This document shows, piece after piece, positions 18,357 to 27,839 of a stretch of 64,000 nucleotides of DNA. The DNA lies in contig NZ_CP035033.1 of assembly GCF_004028275.1 (NCBI RefSeq), positions 124,001 to 188,000 of the forward strand, read 5' to 3'. Position numbers and translations under genes: made by a program. This DNA comes from Hydrogenovibrio thermophilus (lineage in GTDB: Bacteria > Pseudomonadota > Gammaproteobacteria > Thiomicrospirales > Thiomicrospiraceae). A model generated the notes under the pieces. It was not told the DNA's origin, did no database searches, and was given only the letters and a program-made list of their open reading frames with translations. Position 1 is the stretch's first letter. Each line of letters opens with the position of its first letter.

Positions 18357-19270
18357 TATCGAAGAATTCCTTGTGCCATCAGGCCTTTGACCGGGTCTTC
18401 GTCGGTGGCGATGTCCACCAACGGTAAATGCCAGGGCGCGAGCTGTTGATGCAGGGTTTGCCAAGCGCTTTCATACAGTTCGGTGTATTGTTCGCGAAAG
18501 GCGTCATCCAGCGTATTGAGGGCCATTTCATGATCGCCGTCGGTCAGCTTCAGTTGCCCTAAGGTCGGCAGATGAATTTCCAGCGGGTCGTAGACATGCA
18601 GTAGTGTGATGTCGGCATGGCGCTTCAGTTGGGTCAATTTTTCGATGAAGGCGTCGCTGCTGTTCAGGAAATCGCCAATCAGAAACACGCGGGTGCCGGG
18701 CCGCAAATGTTTTTGCAGTTGCGACAGTTGTGTTACCCACTGTTCCGAAGACGAGGTGCCGGGTGAGCTGAGTTGTTGTTGCAGCGCCAGGCTTTGATGC
18801 AAAAACTGCATCACCGAAGTTTGATGGTGGCGTGGCTCGACCCATTGATGCCCGAGGTGGTTAAAGGCCAATCCGCCGAAACGGTCGCCTTGTTGCAGAG
18901 TGACCCAGCCCAGAGCGGCGAGCAGTTGCAAGGCCATATCGGCTTTGAAGCGCGTGCGGGAACCGAAAAACAGTTTCGGGGTTTGCTCCAGCACGCAGAC
19001 CACCGGTTTTTCCAGTTCTTCGGTAAAGACTTTGGTGTGGGTTTTCTGGGTGCGGGCGCTGACTTTCCAGTCGATGTGGCGCACGTCGTCTCCGGCGGTG
19101 TATTCGCGCACTTCGCTGAATTCCATGCCGCGGCCTTTACGGATGGCCTGGTGGTAACCGCCTTTTTCGGAAATGAGTTTTTGCTGTTGCGCCAGACGTC
19201 GCGGTTTCACGTGAAACCGTAAAGCGATCAAATCGTCCATTTGCGTGTAAGGGCTGGCGGCGTGTGACAT
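18356..19270 (-). CDS. DUF58 protein, Bat operon A
   Basis: 304 residues. It carries the DUF58 signature block EYTAGDDVRHIDWKVSART (residues about 56-74) and a VWA-like fold afterward. Where many members have a MIDAS-like DxSxS, this one reads EQTPKL, so metal binding may be lost. AAGGA precedes ATG 19270. It lies 20 bases after moxR. A perfect parS-like site at 19204-19217 overlaps its N-terminal codons (FHVKP). Confidence 0.87.
   Translation of the reverse strand: MSHAASPYTQMDDLIALRFHVKPRRLAQQQKLISEKGGYHQAIRKGRGMEFSEVREYTAGDDVRHIDWKVSARTQKTHTKVFTEELEKPVVCVLEQTPKLFFGSRTRFKADMALQLLAALGWVTLQQGDRFGGLAFNHLGHQWVEPRHHQTSVMQFLHQSLALQQQLSSPGTSSSEQWVTQLSQLQKHLRPGTRVFLIGDFLNSSDAFIEKLTQLKRHADITLLHVYDPLEIHLPTLGQLKLTDGDHEMALNTLDDAFREQYTELYESAWQTLHQQLAPWHLPLVDIATDEDPVKGLMAQGILR
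19204..19217. other. parS-like centromere site
   Basis: GTTTCACGTGAAAC, perfect 14-bp palindrome, extended to 16 bp as GGTTTCACGTGAAACC. It encodes FHVKP near the start of the operon A DUF58 gene. Confidence 0.8.
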
Positions 19271-19290
19271 GGTGAAATCCTTGCGGTGGT

Positions 19291-20286
19291 TTAAATCACC
19301 GGCACCAGTTTCAAAAGGTCGTCGACCAGGCTGTCGCTGGTTTTGCCGTTGGCTTCGGCTTCGAAGCTGACCAGCAAACGGTGGCGGAACACATCGTGCA
19401 CCACGGCTTGCACTTCTTCCGGTGAAACGAAGTCTTGGCCTTTCAGCCAGGCCAGCGCACGGGCGGTGCGCGACAGTGCGACGGTGGCACGGGGGCTGAC
19501 ACCGTAGTCAATGTAACGCGCCAATTCGGCATCGTATTTTTCCGCCTGACGAGTCGCCATGACCAGTTCGACGATGTAGGTTTTGGTTTCTTCAGACAGG
19601 TACAGGTTGAGGATTTCGTCACGCGCGCTGAACAGTTCGTCTTGCGACATCATTTCCGGAGTGGTGGTCATATCATCACGCGCTTCGCGTTCCACCAAAT
19701 CGAGAATCAATTTTTCCGCCGCCGAATTGGGGTAGTCGATTTTGACGTGCATCATAAACCGGTCAAGTTGCGCTTCCGGCAGCGGATAGGTGCCTTCCTG
19801 CTCGATGGGGTTTTGCGTGGCCATGACCATAAATAACCGTTCCAACGGCAGACTGTGTTTGCCGACCGTGACCTGTTCTTCGGCCATGGCTTCCAAAAGC
19901 GCGGATTGCACCTTGGCCGGGGCGCGGTTGATTTCGTCGGCGAGAATCAGGTTATGGAAAATCGGGCCTCTTTGCAGTGCGAAGTCACCGGTTTCTTGGC
20001 GGTAAATTTCGGTGCCGGTGATGTCGGACGGCAGTAAATCCGGCGTGAACTGGATACGATGGTAGTTGCCTTCGATGAGACTGGCGAGGGTTTTAATCGC
20101 TTTGGTTTTCGCCAGGCCTGGCGGCCCTTCCACCAGCAAATGCCCGTCGGCCAGCAGGGCGATGAGCATGCGTTGTGTCAGATGGGATTGACCAATAATC
20201 TGCTGATCGAGCGTGTCGAGCAGTTGCTGGGCTTTTTGTTGTAGGGCGGTTGTCGCAGTCGTCATGGCGGTCATTGGGCGTTCCAT
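19291..20286 (-). CDS. moxR: MoxR-family AAA+ ATPase, Bat operon A
   Basis: 331 residues, a single AAA+ module: Walker A GPPGLAKT (54-61), Walker B LILADEINRA, sensor MATQNPIEQEGT, and the C-terminal lid. MoxR ATPases act as chaperones for VWA partners, which here follow in the same operon. Starts at 20286, 20274 or 20265 are all possible; the longest is given and none has a strong ribosome site. A promoter with a palindromic -35 region lies about 100 bases upstream. The Walker A codons contain a CCAGGCCTGG copy, as in the operon B paralogue. Confidence 0.9.
   Translation of the reverse strand: MERPMTAMTTATTALQQKAQQLLDTLDQQIIGQSHLTQRMLIALLADGHLLVEGPPGLAKTKAIKTLASLIEGNYHRIQFTPDLLPSDITGTEIYRQETGDFALQRGPIFHNLILADEINRAPAKVQSALLEAMAEEQVTVGKHSLPLERLFMVMATQNPIEQEGTYPLPEAQLDRFMMHVKIDYPNSAAEKLILDLVEREARDDMTTTPEMMSQDELFSARDEILNLYLSEETKTYIVELVMATRQAEKYDAELARYIDYGVSPRATVALSRTARALAWLKGQDFVSPEEVQAVVHDVFRHRLLVSFEAEANGKTSDSLVDDLLKLVPVI
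20112..20121. repeat. CCAGGCCTGG palindrome
   Basis: Perfect copy in the Walker A codons of operon A moxR, read as PGL. Confidence 0.85.
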
Positions 20287-20382
20287 TTGATAACAGGGTT
20301 GTGATTCGGTTTTGTCGCCGTTCCGGTGGGGTTCGCACCCGCGCTTGGTCGGCGTTTCAGTCTTTTATGATTCGCGCGCTTT

Positions 20383-20418
20383 ATTATAGGAGGATAAACG
20401 AATTTCTCAATTGAGAAA
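20383..20418 (-). promoter_or_regulatory. Predicted sigma-70 promoter and palindrome before Bat operon A
   Basis: On the minus strand TTGAGA (20405-20410) and TATAAT (20383-20388) are separated by 16 bases. The -35 lies in a perfect 16-bp palindrome, TTTCTCAATTGAGAAA (20403-20418), a possible operator. The predicted start is about 90 bases before moxR. Confidence 0.55.
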
Positions 20419-20467
20419 AGAGTAAAAGCCTAAGCAATCTTGGAGGAATCTTGACCATCGGTTTTGC

Positions 20468-20477
20468 CCAGGCCTGG
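20468..20477. repeat. CCAGGCCTGG palindrome
   Basis: Perfect intergenic copy between the hybrid kinase stop and the moxR promoter. Flanks are not complementary beyond the 10-mer, so it is not a strong terminator. Confidence 0.85.
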
Positions 20478-20512
20478 CGGTTTTCGGTTTACGGCGTCGT
20501 TAGTGTGGGCGG

Positions 20513-22804
20513 TCACTCTTGGAGAAATTTGCGCAGCACGCGTTTCAGTTCTCGAAGGTTGAGCGGTTTGGCCAGGTATTCGTTCATGCCGGCGCGCAGG
20601 AAACGCTCACGGTCGCCGGTCATGGCGTTGGCGGTCAAGGCGATAATCGGCAGGGATTCACCGATATAGGCCAATTTTCGGATGTGTCGAGTGGCTTCGA
20701 TGCCGTTCATATTCGGCATGTTTTCGTCCATCAACACCAAGTCGTATTCTTTGTGCTGAACCGCTTCCACGGCTTCCACACCGTCGCGGGCGATGTCGAA
20801 TGTCAGCCCTTGTTTCTTGAGGATGGCGGACATCAGCATCTGGTTGGTCTGGTTGTCTTCCACCAGCAGGATATGCCCCTGGAAGGGTTGGGCTTTGTCC
20901 GACGGCTCCGGTGTGGATTGATTCAGTTGCACCACTTCGGCTGGAATACTGAAGGAGAAGGTGCTTCCTTTTCCGAGTTCGGATTTCAGTTGCAGGTGAC
21001 CGCCGAGCATTTCCACCAGTTTGACGCTGATGGTCAAGCCGAGGCCGGTGCCGCCGTATTTGCGGGTGGTGGAGGTTTCCGCCTGGGAAAAGGCTTCGAA
21101 AATGCGTTGCTGGGCGTCTTCGGACATGCCGATGCCCTGGTCTTTGACGGCGCAGAACAGAAAGCCGTCCTGATAGTCGATATCCAATGAAATGCTTTTT
21201 TCCGGGTCGGTGAATTTCACGGCGTTCGACAACAGGTTGGTGAGCACTTGTTTGACGCGCAGGATGTCGGTTTTCAATCCGGAAGGCAAGTTGGAAGACA
21301 GGTTCACGGAAAAGGAAATGTTCTTTTCGCTACAGCGCGCCTTGAAAAGATCGGCGGTGCTGTTGAACTCGACGCGTGGGTCGAATTCGACCGGGTCGTA
21401 TTCCAGTTTACCGCTTTCGATTTTGCTGAAATCCAGAATGTCGTTGATGATGCCGAGCAGCGAATGGCCGGATTTATCGATGGTGTCTAGGTATTTTTTG
21501 GCTTCTTCATCCAACGGCTTGTCTTTCAGCAAGCCGATGAAGCCGAGGATAGCGTTGAGCGGAGTGCGGATTTCATGCGACATATTGGCGAGGAATTCAC
21601 CCTTCGCCTGGGTGGCGGCGAGGGCTTTGTTTTTCTGCTCTTTCAAGTCTTGGTTGATGCGCTCGTTGTCGGAAATATCGAACATCGAAATGATGAAACG
21701 CTGGTATTTATAAGACTTGACCGCGGAGACCTGGAAGATGGTGGTTTTGCCCTTGTAGTCCACTTTCGCTTTATGGGTCAAGTGCGGGTTGTTGATGAGG
21801 TATTCAATCCAGTTTTCGTCGTCTTTTTTGTAAATGTAACCCTCTTCCTGTACGAACAGGTCGCAGATGCAGTCGTAGTCTTTGGCGAACGCTTCCAGAG
21901 AGTCGTAATCCGGGAAGAACTGATAGAAACCGCCACTGGCGTCAATGATGCGCGTGCCGTCGTTGACGATGATGATATTGGTCTGTGAATCGAGGATGTC
22001 CTGAGTGTAGTCCTGGTTGATTTCGATTTGGCGGGTGGTGTTGCTGATGTTGCGGCTCAATGCCCAGAAACCGAGTAAGCCGAGAATCAACGCCGATAAC
22101 GACAGTAGAATTTGCAGGTTGCGGTATTCTTTTTTCTGTTCGTCGACTTCTTTTTGGATTTGCTGGAAGTTCAACGTATTGCGATAGAAGATGCGGTTGG
22201 CGTCTTCTTTGATGCGATGGAAAATCGGTTTGAAGAATTTGACTTCGAGCTTCAGCTCCGTCAGGACCTCGGCCAGTCTCGGGTCGTTGTTCAGGCGCAT
22301 CTGGTCGAGTCGGTCCAAGTGTTCGGTCAGGTCGTTGAGTTTGTCGTTGATGATTCGGAATTTCGGCAGAATGTCGGCGCGGGCAAAGGAAAAGTGGTCT
22401 TTCACGCGGGGTATGTACTGAAAAATTTCGAACTGTTCTTCGGTGTTGGGTAAGTTCAGATCCAGACGGTGCCGGTAAATGCCGCCTTCGTTGAGGATGG
22501 TCAGGGAATGTTCGATTTCGCGTTGCTGTTCGAGAATGTCGCGGGTCAGGATTTTGCGGAGGTGTTTGTTCGGAAACGCCGCCATCTGGAAGAAATCGGA
22601 TTCGATTTTATGGATTTCCAGAATGATTTCCTGGCCGATGAGGTTTTCCACTTCGGAGTTTTTGACTTTCATGTCCAGCTCGTGAATGAAGTTGGACACA
22701 CTTAAGTTCAAAATGGCCTGGGAGCCGAACCCGAAAATGAACACCATCAGCAACAGGAAGAGATTGCGTGGGGTTTTGTTGAATTTTTGTTTGATGCGAT
22801 TCAT
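20513..22804 (-). CDS. Hybrid sensor histidine kinase with receiver domain
   Basis: 763 residues: membrane helix about 15-35, a roughly 190-residue periplasmic helical sensor, a second helix about 229-249, a PAS-like region (about 265-375), the kinase core with H-box [10 protein letters not shown] (His near 409), N box [10 protein letters not shown] boxes DQGIGM and GGTGLGL, and a C-terminal receiver with Asp near 690 (LMDENMP). No HPt domain is present, so a separate phosphotransfer partner is needed. Its ATG overlaps the stop of the binding-protein gene (ATGA). The layout resembles LuxP-LuxQ and TorT-TorS, in which a periplasmic binding protein reports its ligand to the kinase. Confidence 0.9.
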   Translation of the reverse strand: MNRIKQKFNKTPRNLFLLLMVFIFGFGSQAILNLSVSNFIHELDMKVKNSEVENLIGQEIILEIHKIESDFFQMAAFPNKHLRKILTRDILEQQREIEHSLTILNEGGIYRHRLDLNLPNTEEQFEIFQYIPRVKDHFSFARADILPKFRIINDKLNDLTEHLDRLDQMRLNNDPRLAEVLTELKLEVKFFKPIFHRIKEDANRIFYRNTLNFQQIQKEVDEQKKEYRNLQILLSLSALILGLLGFWALSRNISNTTRQIEINQDYTQDILDSQTNIIIVNDGTRIIDASGGFYQFFPDYDSLEAFAKDYDCICDLFVQEEGYIYKKDDENWIEYLINNPHLTHKAKVDYKGKTTIFQVSAVKSYKYQRFIISMFDISDNERINQDLKEQKNKALAATQAKGEFLANMSHEIRTPLNAILGFIGLLKDKPLDEEAKKYLDTIDKSGHSLLGIINDILDFSKIESGKLEYDPVEFDPRVEFNSTADLFKARCSEKNISFSVNLSSNLPSGLKTDILRVKQVLTNLLSNAVKFTDPEKSISLDIDYQDGFLFCAVKDQGIGMSEDAQQRIFEAFSQAETSTTRKYGGTGLGLTISVKLVEMLGGHLQLKSELGKGSTFSFSIPAEVVQLNQSTPEPSDKAQPFQGHILLVEDNQTNQMLMSAILKKQGLTFDIARDGVEAVEAVQHKEYDLVLMDENMPNMNGIEATRHIRKLAYIGESLPIIALTANAMTGDRERFLRAGMNEYLAKPLNLRELKRVLRKFLQE

Positions 22805-23673
22805 TGGCGAGCCTTATGCGGTTCGATTTCTTCCGCTGGTGGTAAGGCCGCGATGGCGTGTTGTAATTCGTCCGGCGTCAGAAAGCCGTATTGAGCAAAG
22901 GTTTCCAAACCGTGTTTCGAGCTGGCAAATGCCATGAATTCTTTGGCGAGTTCCGGTTCGGTGGAAAACGATAGTAAGTTCAGTTCCAGTAGCTTAGGCG
23001 GTGCCAGCGATTTGGGCAACAGGATGGCATCGACATACAATTCGGTTTCCGGCCATTTGGTGGTGGCGTACCAGTTCAACGCCAAATCGGCGTGCCCGTC
23101 TTTAATGGCGGTGAAAATGCGGTGCGAATCGGTGGTGAAGTAGGTGACGTTGTCATACACCTTGTCGGTGATGCCGACTTTGTCGAGCAGCGCCTTGGCG
23201 TTTTTGCCCACCGCTCCGGATTCGGGCGAGGACAGTACCACGGAAATATCCGGGTCGTAGAGTTGATTCAGATTGTCGGTCAGATGTTTGGGGTTGCCTT
23301 CCGGCACCACCAGTGCGATGCGGTTGTAGCCCACGAAAACATGGTCTTTCAGCAGGCCTTCGGCTTGGTGTTTGATGCGGTAGGAGTCGGAACCGGGAAA
23401 GAAGATATCGCCTTTGCGTTCCACCTTCAAAGTGCGGTACAAATAGCCGCTGGCGCCTTGTTTGATGGTGACGTCGACATCATGAATGGCCTCGAACTCG
23501 TAAGCCAGCTGCTGTAAGGGGCGCACCATGGTGATGCCGCTGTAGATGACCAGTTCCGGTTTGTCGCTTTTATCGTCCGAGCCGAGATTCAGCAAAGAGC
23601 CATCCTGAGAGTCGCACCCCAATAACAGCAGGCTAAGCAATAGTACGGACACTAGGCGGAAAGGGTTCATCAT
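22801..23673 (-). CDS. Periplasmic substrate-binding lipoprotein (ModA-like)
   Basis: About 290 residues beginning with a lipoprotein signal; the lipobox LLLG-C places the lipidated Cys at 20. The mature protein has the two-lobed anion-binding fold of ModA/Wtp-type receptors (LVIYSGITMVRPLQQLAYEFE; FPGSDSYRIK; SSPESGAVGKNA). No permease or ATPase gene is adjacent; instead the stop overlaps the start of the hybrid kinase. This suggests a sensory rather than transport role. The ligand may be an oxyanion (inference). ATG 23673 or 23670 is preferred over an upstream codon because the signal peptide begins there. Confidence 0.82.
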   Translation of the reverse strand: MMNPFRLVSVLLLSLLLLGCDSQDGSLLNLGSDDKSDKPELVIYSGITMVRPLQQLAYEFEAIHDVDVTIKQGASGYLYRTLKVERKGDIFFPGSDSYRIKHQAEGLLKDHVFVGYNRIALVVPEGNPKHLTDNLNQLYDPDISVVLSSPESGAVGKNAKALLDKVGITDKVYDNVTYFTTDSHRIFTAIKDGHADLALNWYATTKWPETELYVDAILLPKSLAPPKLLELNLLSFSTEPELAKEFMAFASSKHGLETFAQYGFLTPDELQHAIAALPPAEEIEPHKARQ

Positions 23674-23740
23674 CAGGTATTTCCGGTCAATCTCGAGTCC
23701 TTTCATTCTACCCCAAATCCACCCGGGAAAGCGGGTGAAT

Positions 23741-24739
23741 TTATTTGGGCTTATCTGCCAGCATCACGGCGCGTAATGGCGCAGGATAGCCTTCGACCGT
23801 TTTATTATGGTCATTCGGGTCAAGGAAGTCTTCAAGCGATTTCCAATCCATCCATTCGGTGGAGCGCTGTTCTTCCAGTGAGGTTTGGTTGAGGTCCACG
23901 CAACGGACGTTTTTGAACCCGCACTTTTCCAACCACAGTTGCAACTCGTCTACCGACGGAATGAACCAAACGTTATTCATCTGCGCATAGCGTTCTCTCG
24001 GCACCAGTAATTGACCGAAATCGTCCGGCACCACCAGCGTTTCCAGCACCAATTCGCCGCCTGGGCGCAGCTGACGTTTCAAGTCGAGAATGTGGTCGAT
24101 GGGCGAACGACGATGGTACAGCACGCCCATGGAAAAGACGGTGTCGAACACATCGGACTGCTGGCTGGCCGGAAGCTGTTCCAGTGTCAGCGGTAGGAAA
24201 TAGGCCGGTAAGTCCTCTCCGAGGAAATGCTTGATGGCGAGAAACTGGGTCATGAACAGCATACTGGGGTCAACGCCGACCGCCAGAGACGCGCCGTCGC
24301 CCAACATGCGCCATAAGTGGTAGCCGCTGCCGCAACCGATGTCCAGTACCTTGCGGCCTTCCAGCGGGGCCAGATGCGGTGCGACGCGATCCCATTTCCA
24401 GTCCGAACGCCATTCGGTGTCGATGGCGATGTTTTCAATCTCAAACGGCCCTTTACGCCAAGGGATAAAAGCGCGTAAGGCTTCGGTCAGCTCCACGCAG
24501 TCGGCCTCGGAAAACCCTTCCGAACGGGCGGTGATGGCGCTTTGATTCAGCCAGGCCTGGTCGGAAGTGGGGAATTGCATAATGCGGTCCAACGCCGGTA
24601 GCCAGCGCGGCAAATTGCCGTTGGCATCGGCGTCCAGCGCCATATCCAACGCCGGTGGCAAGCTGGTCAACCAGTGATTGAGACGAAACTTTTCTAATTG
24701 GGGCCAGAAGTTGGCGTAATGTTGGTGATGGTGTTTCAC
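23741..24739 (-). CDS. cmoB: tRNA U34 carboxymethyltransferase CmoB
   Basis: 332 residues, near the E. coli length. The SAM-type fold shows VLDIGCGSGYHLWRM and the CmoB block MGVLYHRRSPIDHI. CmoB uses carboxy-SAM to convert 5-hydroxyuridine at tRNA wobble position 34 to 5-carboxymethoxyuridine. The gene follows cmoA by 35 bases on the same strand, the usual pairing. One CCAGGCCTGG copy at 24551 encodes QAW. Confidence 0.95.
   Translation of the reverse strand: MKHHHQHYANFWPQLEKFRLNHWLTSLPPALDMALDADANGNLPRWLPALDRIMQFPTSDQAWLNQSAITARSEGFSEADCVELTEALRAFIPWRKGPFEIENIAIDTEWRSDWKWDRVAPHLAPLEGRKVLDIGCGSGYHLWRMLGDGASLAVGVDPSMLFMTQFLAIKHFLGEDLPAYFLPLTLEQLPASQQSDVFDTVFSMGVLYHRRSPIDHILDLKRQLRPGGELVLETLVVPDDFGQLLVPRERYAQMNNVWFIPSVDELQLWLEKCGFKNVRCVDLNQTSLEEQRSTEWMDWKSLEDFLDPNDHNKTVEGYPAPLRAVMLADKPK
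24551..24560. repeat. CCAGGCCTGG palindrome
   Basis: Perfect copy inside cmoB, read as QAW. Confidence 0.85.
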
Positions 24740-24774
24740 ATGGAACCTTTATAGTGTCGATTCAAGTCGTTCAA

Positions 24775-25500
24775 TTATTTGATGGCCAGAAAGGACGCGA
24801 AATTATACGCCTGAAACCAGATATTGGCGTGTTCGAAACCGGCTTGTTTCATGCGGTCCAAATGCGTGGCTTCGGTGTCGCTGATGAGCACGTTTTCCAA
24901 AGACGCGCGTTTCTGGCCGATTTCCAATTCGGAATAACCGTTGGCGCGTTTGAATTGCAAATGCAGGTGCTCGATGGTCTGTTGCATCGGTTCGGAATTG
25001 AAATGGATTTTTTCCGATAAAATCAAAATGCCGCCCGGCCGCAATCCTTGATAAATTCGATTAACCAATAACTGGCGCGCCTCCGGTTCAATGAACTGCA
25101 AGGTGAAATTGATGACCACCACCGACGCGTTTTCGATGACGGTCTCGGTCATGTCTTCGCACTGCAAGGTCACCGGAATGTCGGAATGAAACCCTTCAAT
25201 ATGCTCCCGAGCGCGGTCGATCATCGGCTGGGACGTATCCACGGCGATAATGCGGCAACCGGTCAGCGCTTTACGGCGCATGGTCAAGCTGGCCGCACCC
25301 AGCGAACAACCCAAATCGTAAAGCTGGGAATCGGGTTGGGCATATTGCGCCGTCAGCTCCCCGATGCCGGTCAAAATGGTTTGATAACCCGGCACCGAGC
25401 GCTGAATCATATCCGGAAAGACGGCCACGACCGATTCGTCGAACTGAAATTCGCCGACGGCTTCATGTGGCTGGGCATAAATAGTGTCTTTCACAGTCAT
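24775..25500 (-). CDS. cmoA: Carboxy-S-adenosylmethionine synthase CmoA
   Basis: 241 residues with the CmoA signatures VFPDMIQRSVPGY and YDLGCSLGAASL, then INFTLQFI and LRPGGILILSEK. It makes carboxy-SAM from SAM and prephenate, the donor used by CmoB encoded next. The start at 25500 matches the family N-terminus. The 213-bp gap upstream holds a CCAGGCCTGG copy and marks the edge of a low-GC insertion. Confidence 0.95.
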   Translation of the reverse strand: MTVKDTIYAQPHEAVGEFQFDESVVAVFPDMIQRSVPGYQTILTGIGELTAQYAQPDSQLYDLGCSLGAASLTMRRKALTGCRIIAVDTSQPMIDRAREHIEGFHSDIPVTLQCEDMTETVIENASVVVINFTLQFIEPEARQLLVNRIYQGLRPGGILILSEKIHFNSEPMQQTIEHLHLQFKRANGYSELEIGQKRASLENVLISDTEATHLDRMKQAGFEHANIWFQAYNFASFLAIK

Positions 25501-25605
25501 CCGGTCCTATGGGTTGCTTTATGGTGGCTTATTATAAAAGATTTGTGGGAAACAGTGATAGTTGTGATGTTGGGTTGGTTTCAGGGAGTGGCGCAATGAA
25601 TTTAC

Positions 25606-25615
25606 CCAGGCCTGG
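25606..25615. repeat. CCAGGCCTGG palindrome
   Basis: Perfect intergenic copy upstream of cmoA. Confidence 0.85.
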
Positions 25616-25713
25616 TCGTTTTGAGTTAAAAATGAAACTGTAAAATAGAGTTTTAAGGATTAATTAAGTTTACTTCCATTGATTAGCGGTGACGAACCGG
25701 CTGAAGCGACTGA

Positions 25714-26541
25714 TTATATTTTTCCTTCATATATTTTCTTTGCTTCAATTGCTTTATCAAGACGTCTATGCACAAGCGATACCATAGATAATATATCAAG
25801 AGCATCCTGCTCTTCGATTTCCCAAGTTATCTTTGGCGCATGAGCAGTAGTATTTCTAAAGGTACCAAATAAACCCTTAAGTAGATTCATAAAACCTTTT
25901 TGCTCGTTTTTCTCACTTTCAGATTGAAGTGAGTTAAAGGCTAAGTGTGGCACTTCTCTGAATGAGAATGCATCATCAACTAGTGCAGCTCCGTCACTAA
26001 CTAGGCCGGTCTTCATTCTTATTTTCTCAGCAACGCTTTTAGTTGCTTCAAATACAGCATGAAAGTAATTATCTACCACTAGCTCTTCCCGACAAAAAGT
26101 GATGATGTCAGGGTGAACATTTCTGGCAAGTAAATGCTCTTTCAGCTTACACGCTTTCGAGGCTGCTTCACTGATAGTTTCCGCTTTTGAAGAGTAATTG
26201 GCTTTTCCATTCTCTCCAATTGCCAACCCTTCAAAGCTCAGAATCTTGTTAATTTTGTAACGAGTATCATTAAACCACTCAGGATTGTCGTAATGTCTTG
26301 CTGGGCTCAGTGCATGCTGGATGAAGGCAATGACATTATTCGCACAGCCATCAACTTGCTGTTTATTGGCAAGGGCGTTATTTAATCTTTTCCATTTGGT
26401 ATTACCTGAGTCAATGTCATCAATTCTACATTCATGCAACAGCTTTCCTATCTCAGTTCCGGTTAATCCATCTGTGGTGTTTCCAAGAACTTTAGAGATT
26501 GACTCCAAGACGTTTAAATCAAATTGTGTGATTTTACCCAT
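25714..26541 (-). CDS. TIGR02391 (Ymh-type) family protein
   Basis: 275 residues. The C-terminal half has the TIGR02391/Ymh pattern: FCREELVVDNYFHAVFEATK, then GTFRNTTAHAPKITWEIEEQDALDILSMVSLVHRRLD. The RN-x-x-AHAP motif is HEPN-like. Base composition is clearly more AT-rich than its neighbours over roughly 25.62-26.69 kb, suggesting horizontal acquisition between mltC and cmoA. Members are scattered in accessory and phage-related DNA; some HEPN-like relatives act in abortive infection, but function here is unproven. No obvious partner gene is adjacent. Confidence 0.7.
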   Translation of the reverse strand: MGKITQFDLNVLESISKVLGNTTDGLTGTEIGKLLHECRIDDIDSGNTKWKRLNNALANKQQVDGCANNVIAFIQHALSPARHYDNPEWFNDTRYKINKILSFEGLAIGENGKANYSSKAETISEAASKACKLKEHLLARNVHPDIITFCREELVVDNYFHAVFEATKSVAEKIRMKTGLVSDGAALVDDAFSFREVPHLAFNSLQSESEKNEQKGFMNLLKGLFGTFRNTTAHAPKITWEIEEQDALDILSMVSLVHRRLDKAIEAKKIYEGKI

Positions 26542-26674
26542 AGCTTCTCAAATATAACATTTAGTTTAAGGCTCTTTTACCTTGTTATTTTATATTGAAT
26601 TTCTTTTCAGAATTTTTTTGATAATACACTAAATATTTTTGCGTAGCCAGTTGGTGCGTGTTAAACCGTCTTAC

Positions 26675-27808
26675 TCAAACGTAAGCGCGTTTTTTCTGGG
26701 TGACTTTATAGAGGTAATTGCGGGCTTCTTCGTATTTGAGGTTTTTGCGCAGGTGGCTGTACACCGCTGAGGCGCTCATGGCGTTGATTTTGGAAAAGGC
26801 GCGGTCGCGGTTGGAATCGAAGGCGTTGAGCACATTGCCGCTGCCGGTGTTGTAAGCGGCGATGCAGCAGTATTCGCGTGCTTTGGCGTTTTTGACGTTC
26901 GACAGATAACGGGTGAACAAAATGTGCAGATAGGCGGTGCCCATTTCGATGTTGTTGCCCGCTTTGAACAGATAATCCTTGGTGGGGGTGCCGTCTTTTT
27001 TGTACAGAAAACGGTAGGCATCGCGCCCGGCGGATTGCGGCACGATTTGCATTAACCCGTAAGCCGGAATGTGGCTCATGGCGTAAGGGTTGAAGGAGCT
27101 TTCGGTTTCGATAATGGCGTAAATCAAGGCCGAATCCACGCCGAAGCGTTTGCTTTGGCGGTTGACGTAACTGGCGTAATGTTTCTGTTGGGCCTGATTG
27201 TGGTCCTGAATCATGTCGAAGGTGACGTAACGGCGTTTTTTGCCGTTGTAGGTATCGACGTGATAGGTGTGTTTCATCAGGTATTCGGCGTAACGATTGG
27301 CGCGCCATTGGGTGCCGACGGGCTTTTTGTCCTGATCGACGACCAGGTCGTATAAAAACGGGGTTTGCCCGGTTTTGACGGCTTTATCGGACAGTAAATC
27401 GACCTTGGACGGGTTTTCCGGCGTCAGCAAGGTGCTGATAATGGCGGCTTTCAAGGCAGCATCGGGCTTTTTCTCGTCCACGGTTTCCACGCGGATGCGG
27501 CCGGTGTTGAAATTGACGATGGCGCGGCTTTTGTATTGGTCGGTGTATTTGACGTATTCTTTCGGGGTGGCGACCTTTTCATCGCCCCAGGTTTTAGCGA
27601 GTTCCTGAATCATGCTTTTCAGTTGCTTGCGCACCAATTGGTCCAGCGGCGCCACGCCGGTGGAGGGAATCTGCGCACTCAGGGCGGACGGTACGTCGCC
27701 GTTCGACAACTGCTGAGCGGAGGCCAGGCTGCGCCGGATTTCGTTCCCCGTGCAGCCTGACAGCAAGCCGGTGGCGGTCAGCAGGGTGAGAAATTGGCGG
27801 CGTTTCAT
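26675..27808 (-). CDS. mltC: Membrane-bound lytic murein transglycosylase, MltC-like
   Basis: 377 residues. The N-terminus MKRRQFLTLLTATGLLSGC has both a twin-arginine-like motif and a lipobox, so it may be a Tat-exported lipoprotein. A DUF3393-type region is followed by the SLT domain with catalytic Glu in YAIIETESSFNP, then GLMQIVP and YNTGSGN. It cleaves peptidoglycan glycan strands from the outer-membrane inner face. ATG 27808 has GAGGAGA 5 nt upstream. The nuclease gene ends 31 bases before it on the same strand. Confidence 0.9.
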   Translation of the reverse strand: MKRRQFLTLLTATGLLSGCTGNEIRRSLASAQQLSNGDVPSALSAQIPSTGVAPLDQLVRKQLKSMIQELAKTWGDEKVATPKEYVKYTDQYKSRAIVNFNTGRIRVETVDEKKPDAALKAAIISTLLTPENPSKVDLLSDKAVKTGQTPFLYDLVVDQDKKPVGTQWRANRYAEYLMKHTYHVDTYNGKKRRYVTFDMIQDHNQAQQKHYASYVNRQSKRFGVDSALIYAIIETESSFNPYAMSHIPAYGLMQIVPQSAGRDAYRFLYKKDGTPTKDYLFKAGNNIEMGTAYLHILFTRYLSNVKNAKAREYCCIAAYNTGSGNVLNAFDSNRDRAFSKINAMSASAVYSHLRKNLKYEEARNYLYKVTQKKRAYV

Positions 27809-27839
27809 GGCGTCTCCTCGGTTGGTCGCGTGGACCGGG

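Noticed and set aside
23720-23737. Terminator after cmoB
   Set aside because: The CACCCG/CGGGTG stem is short and has no U-run on the minus strand.
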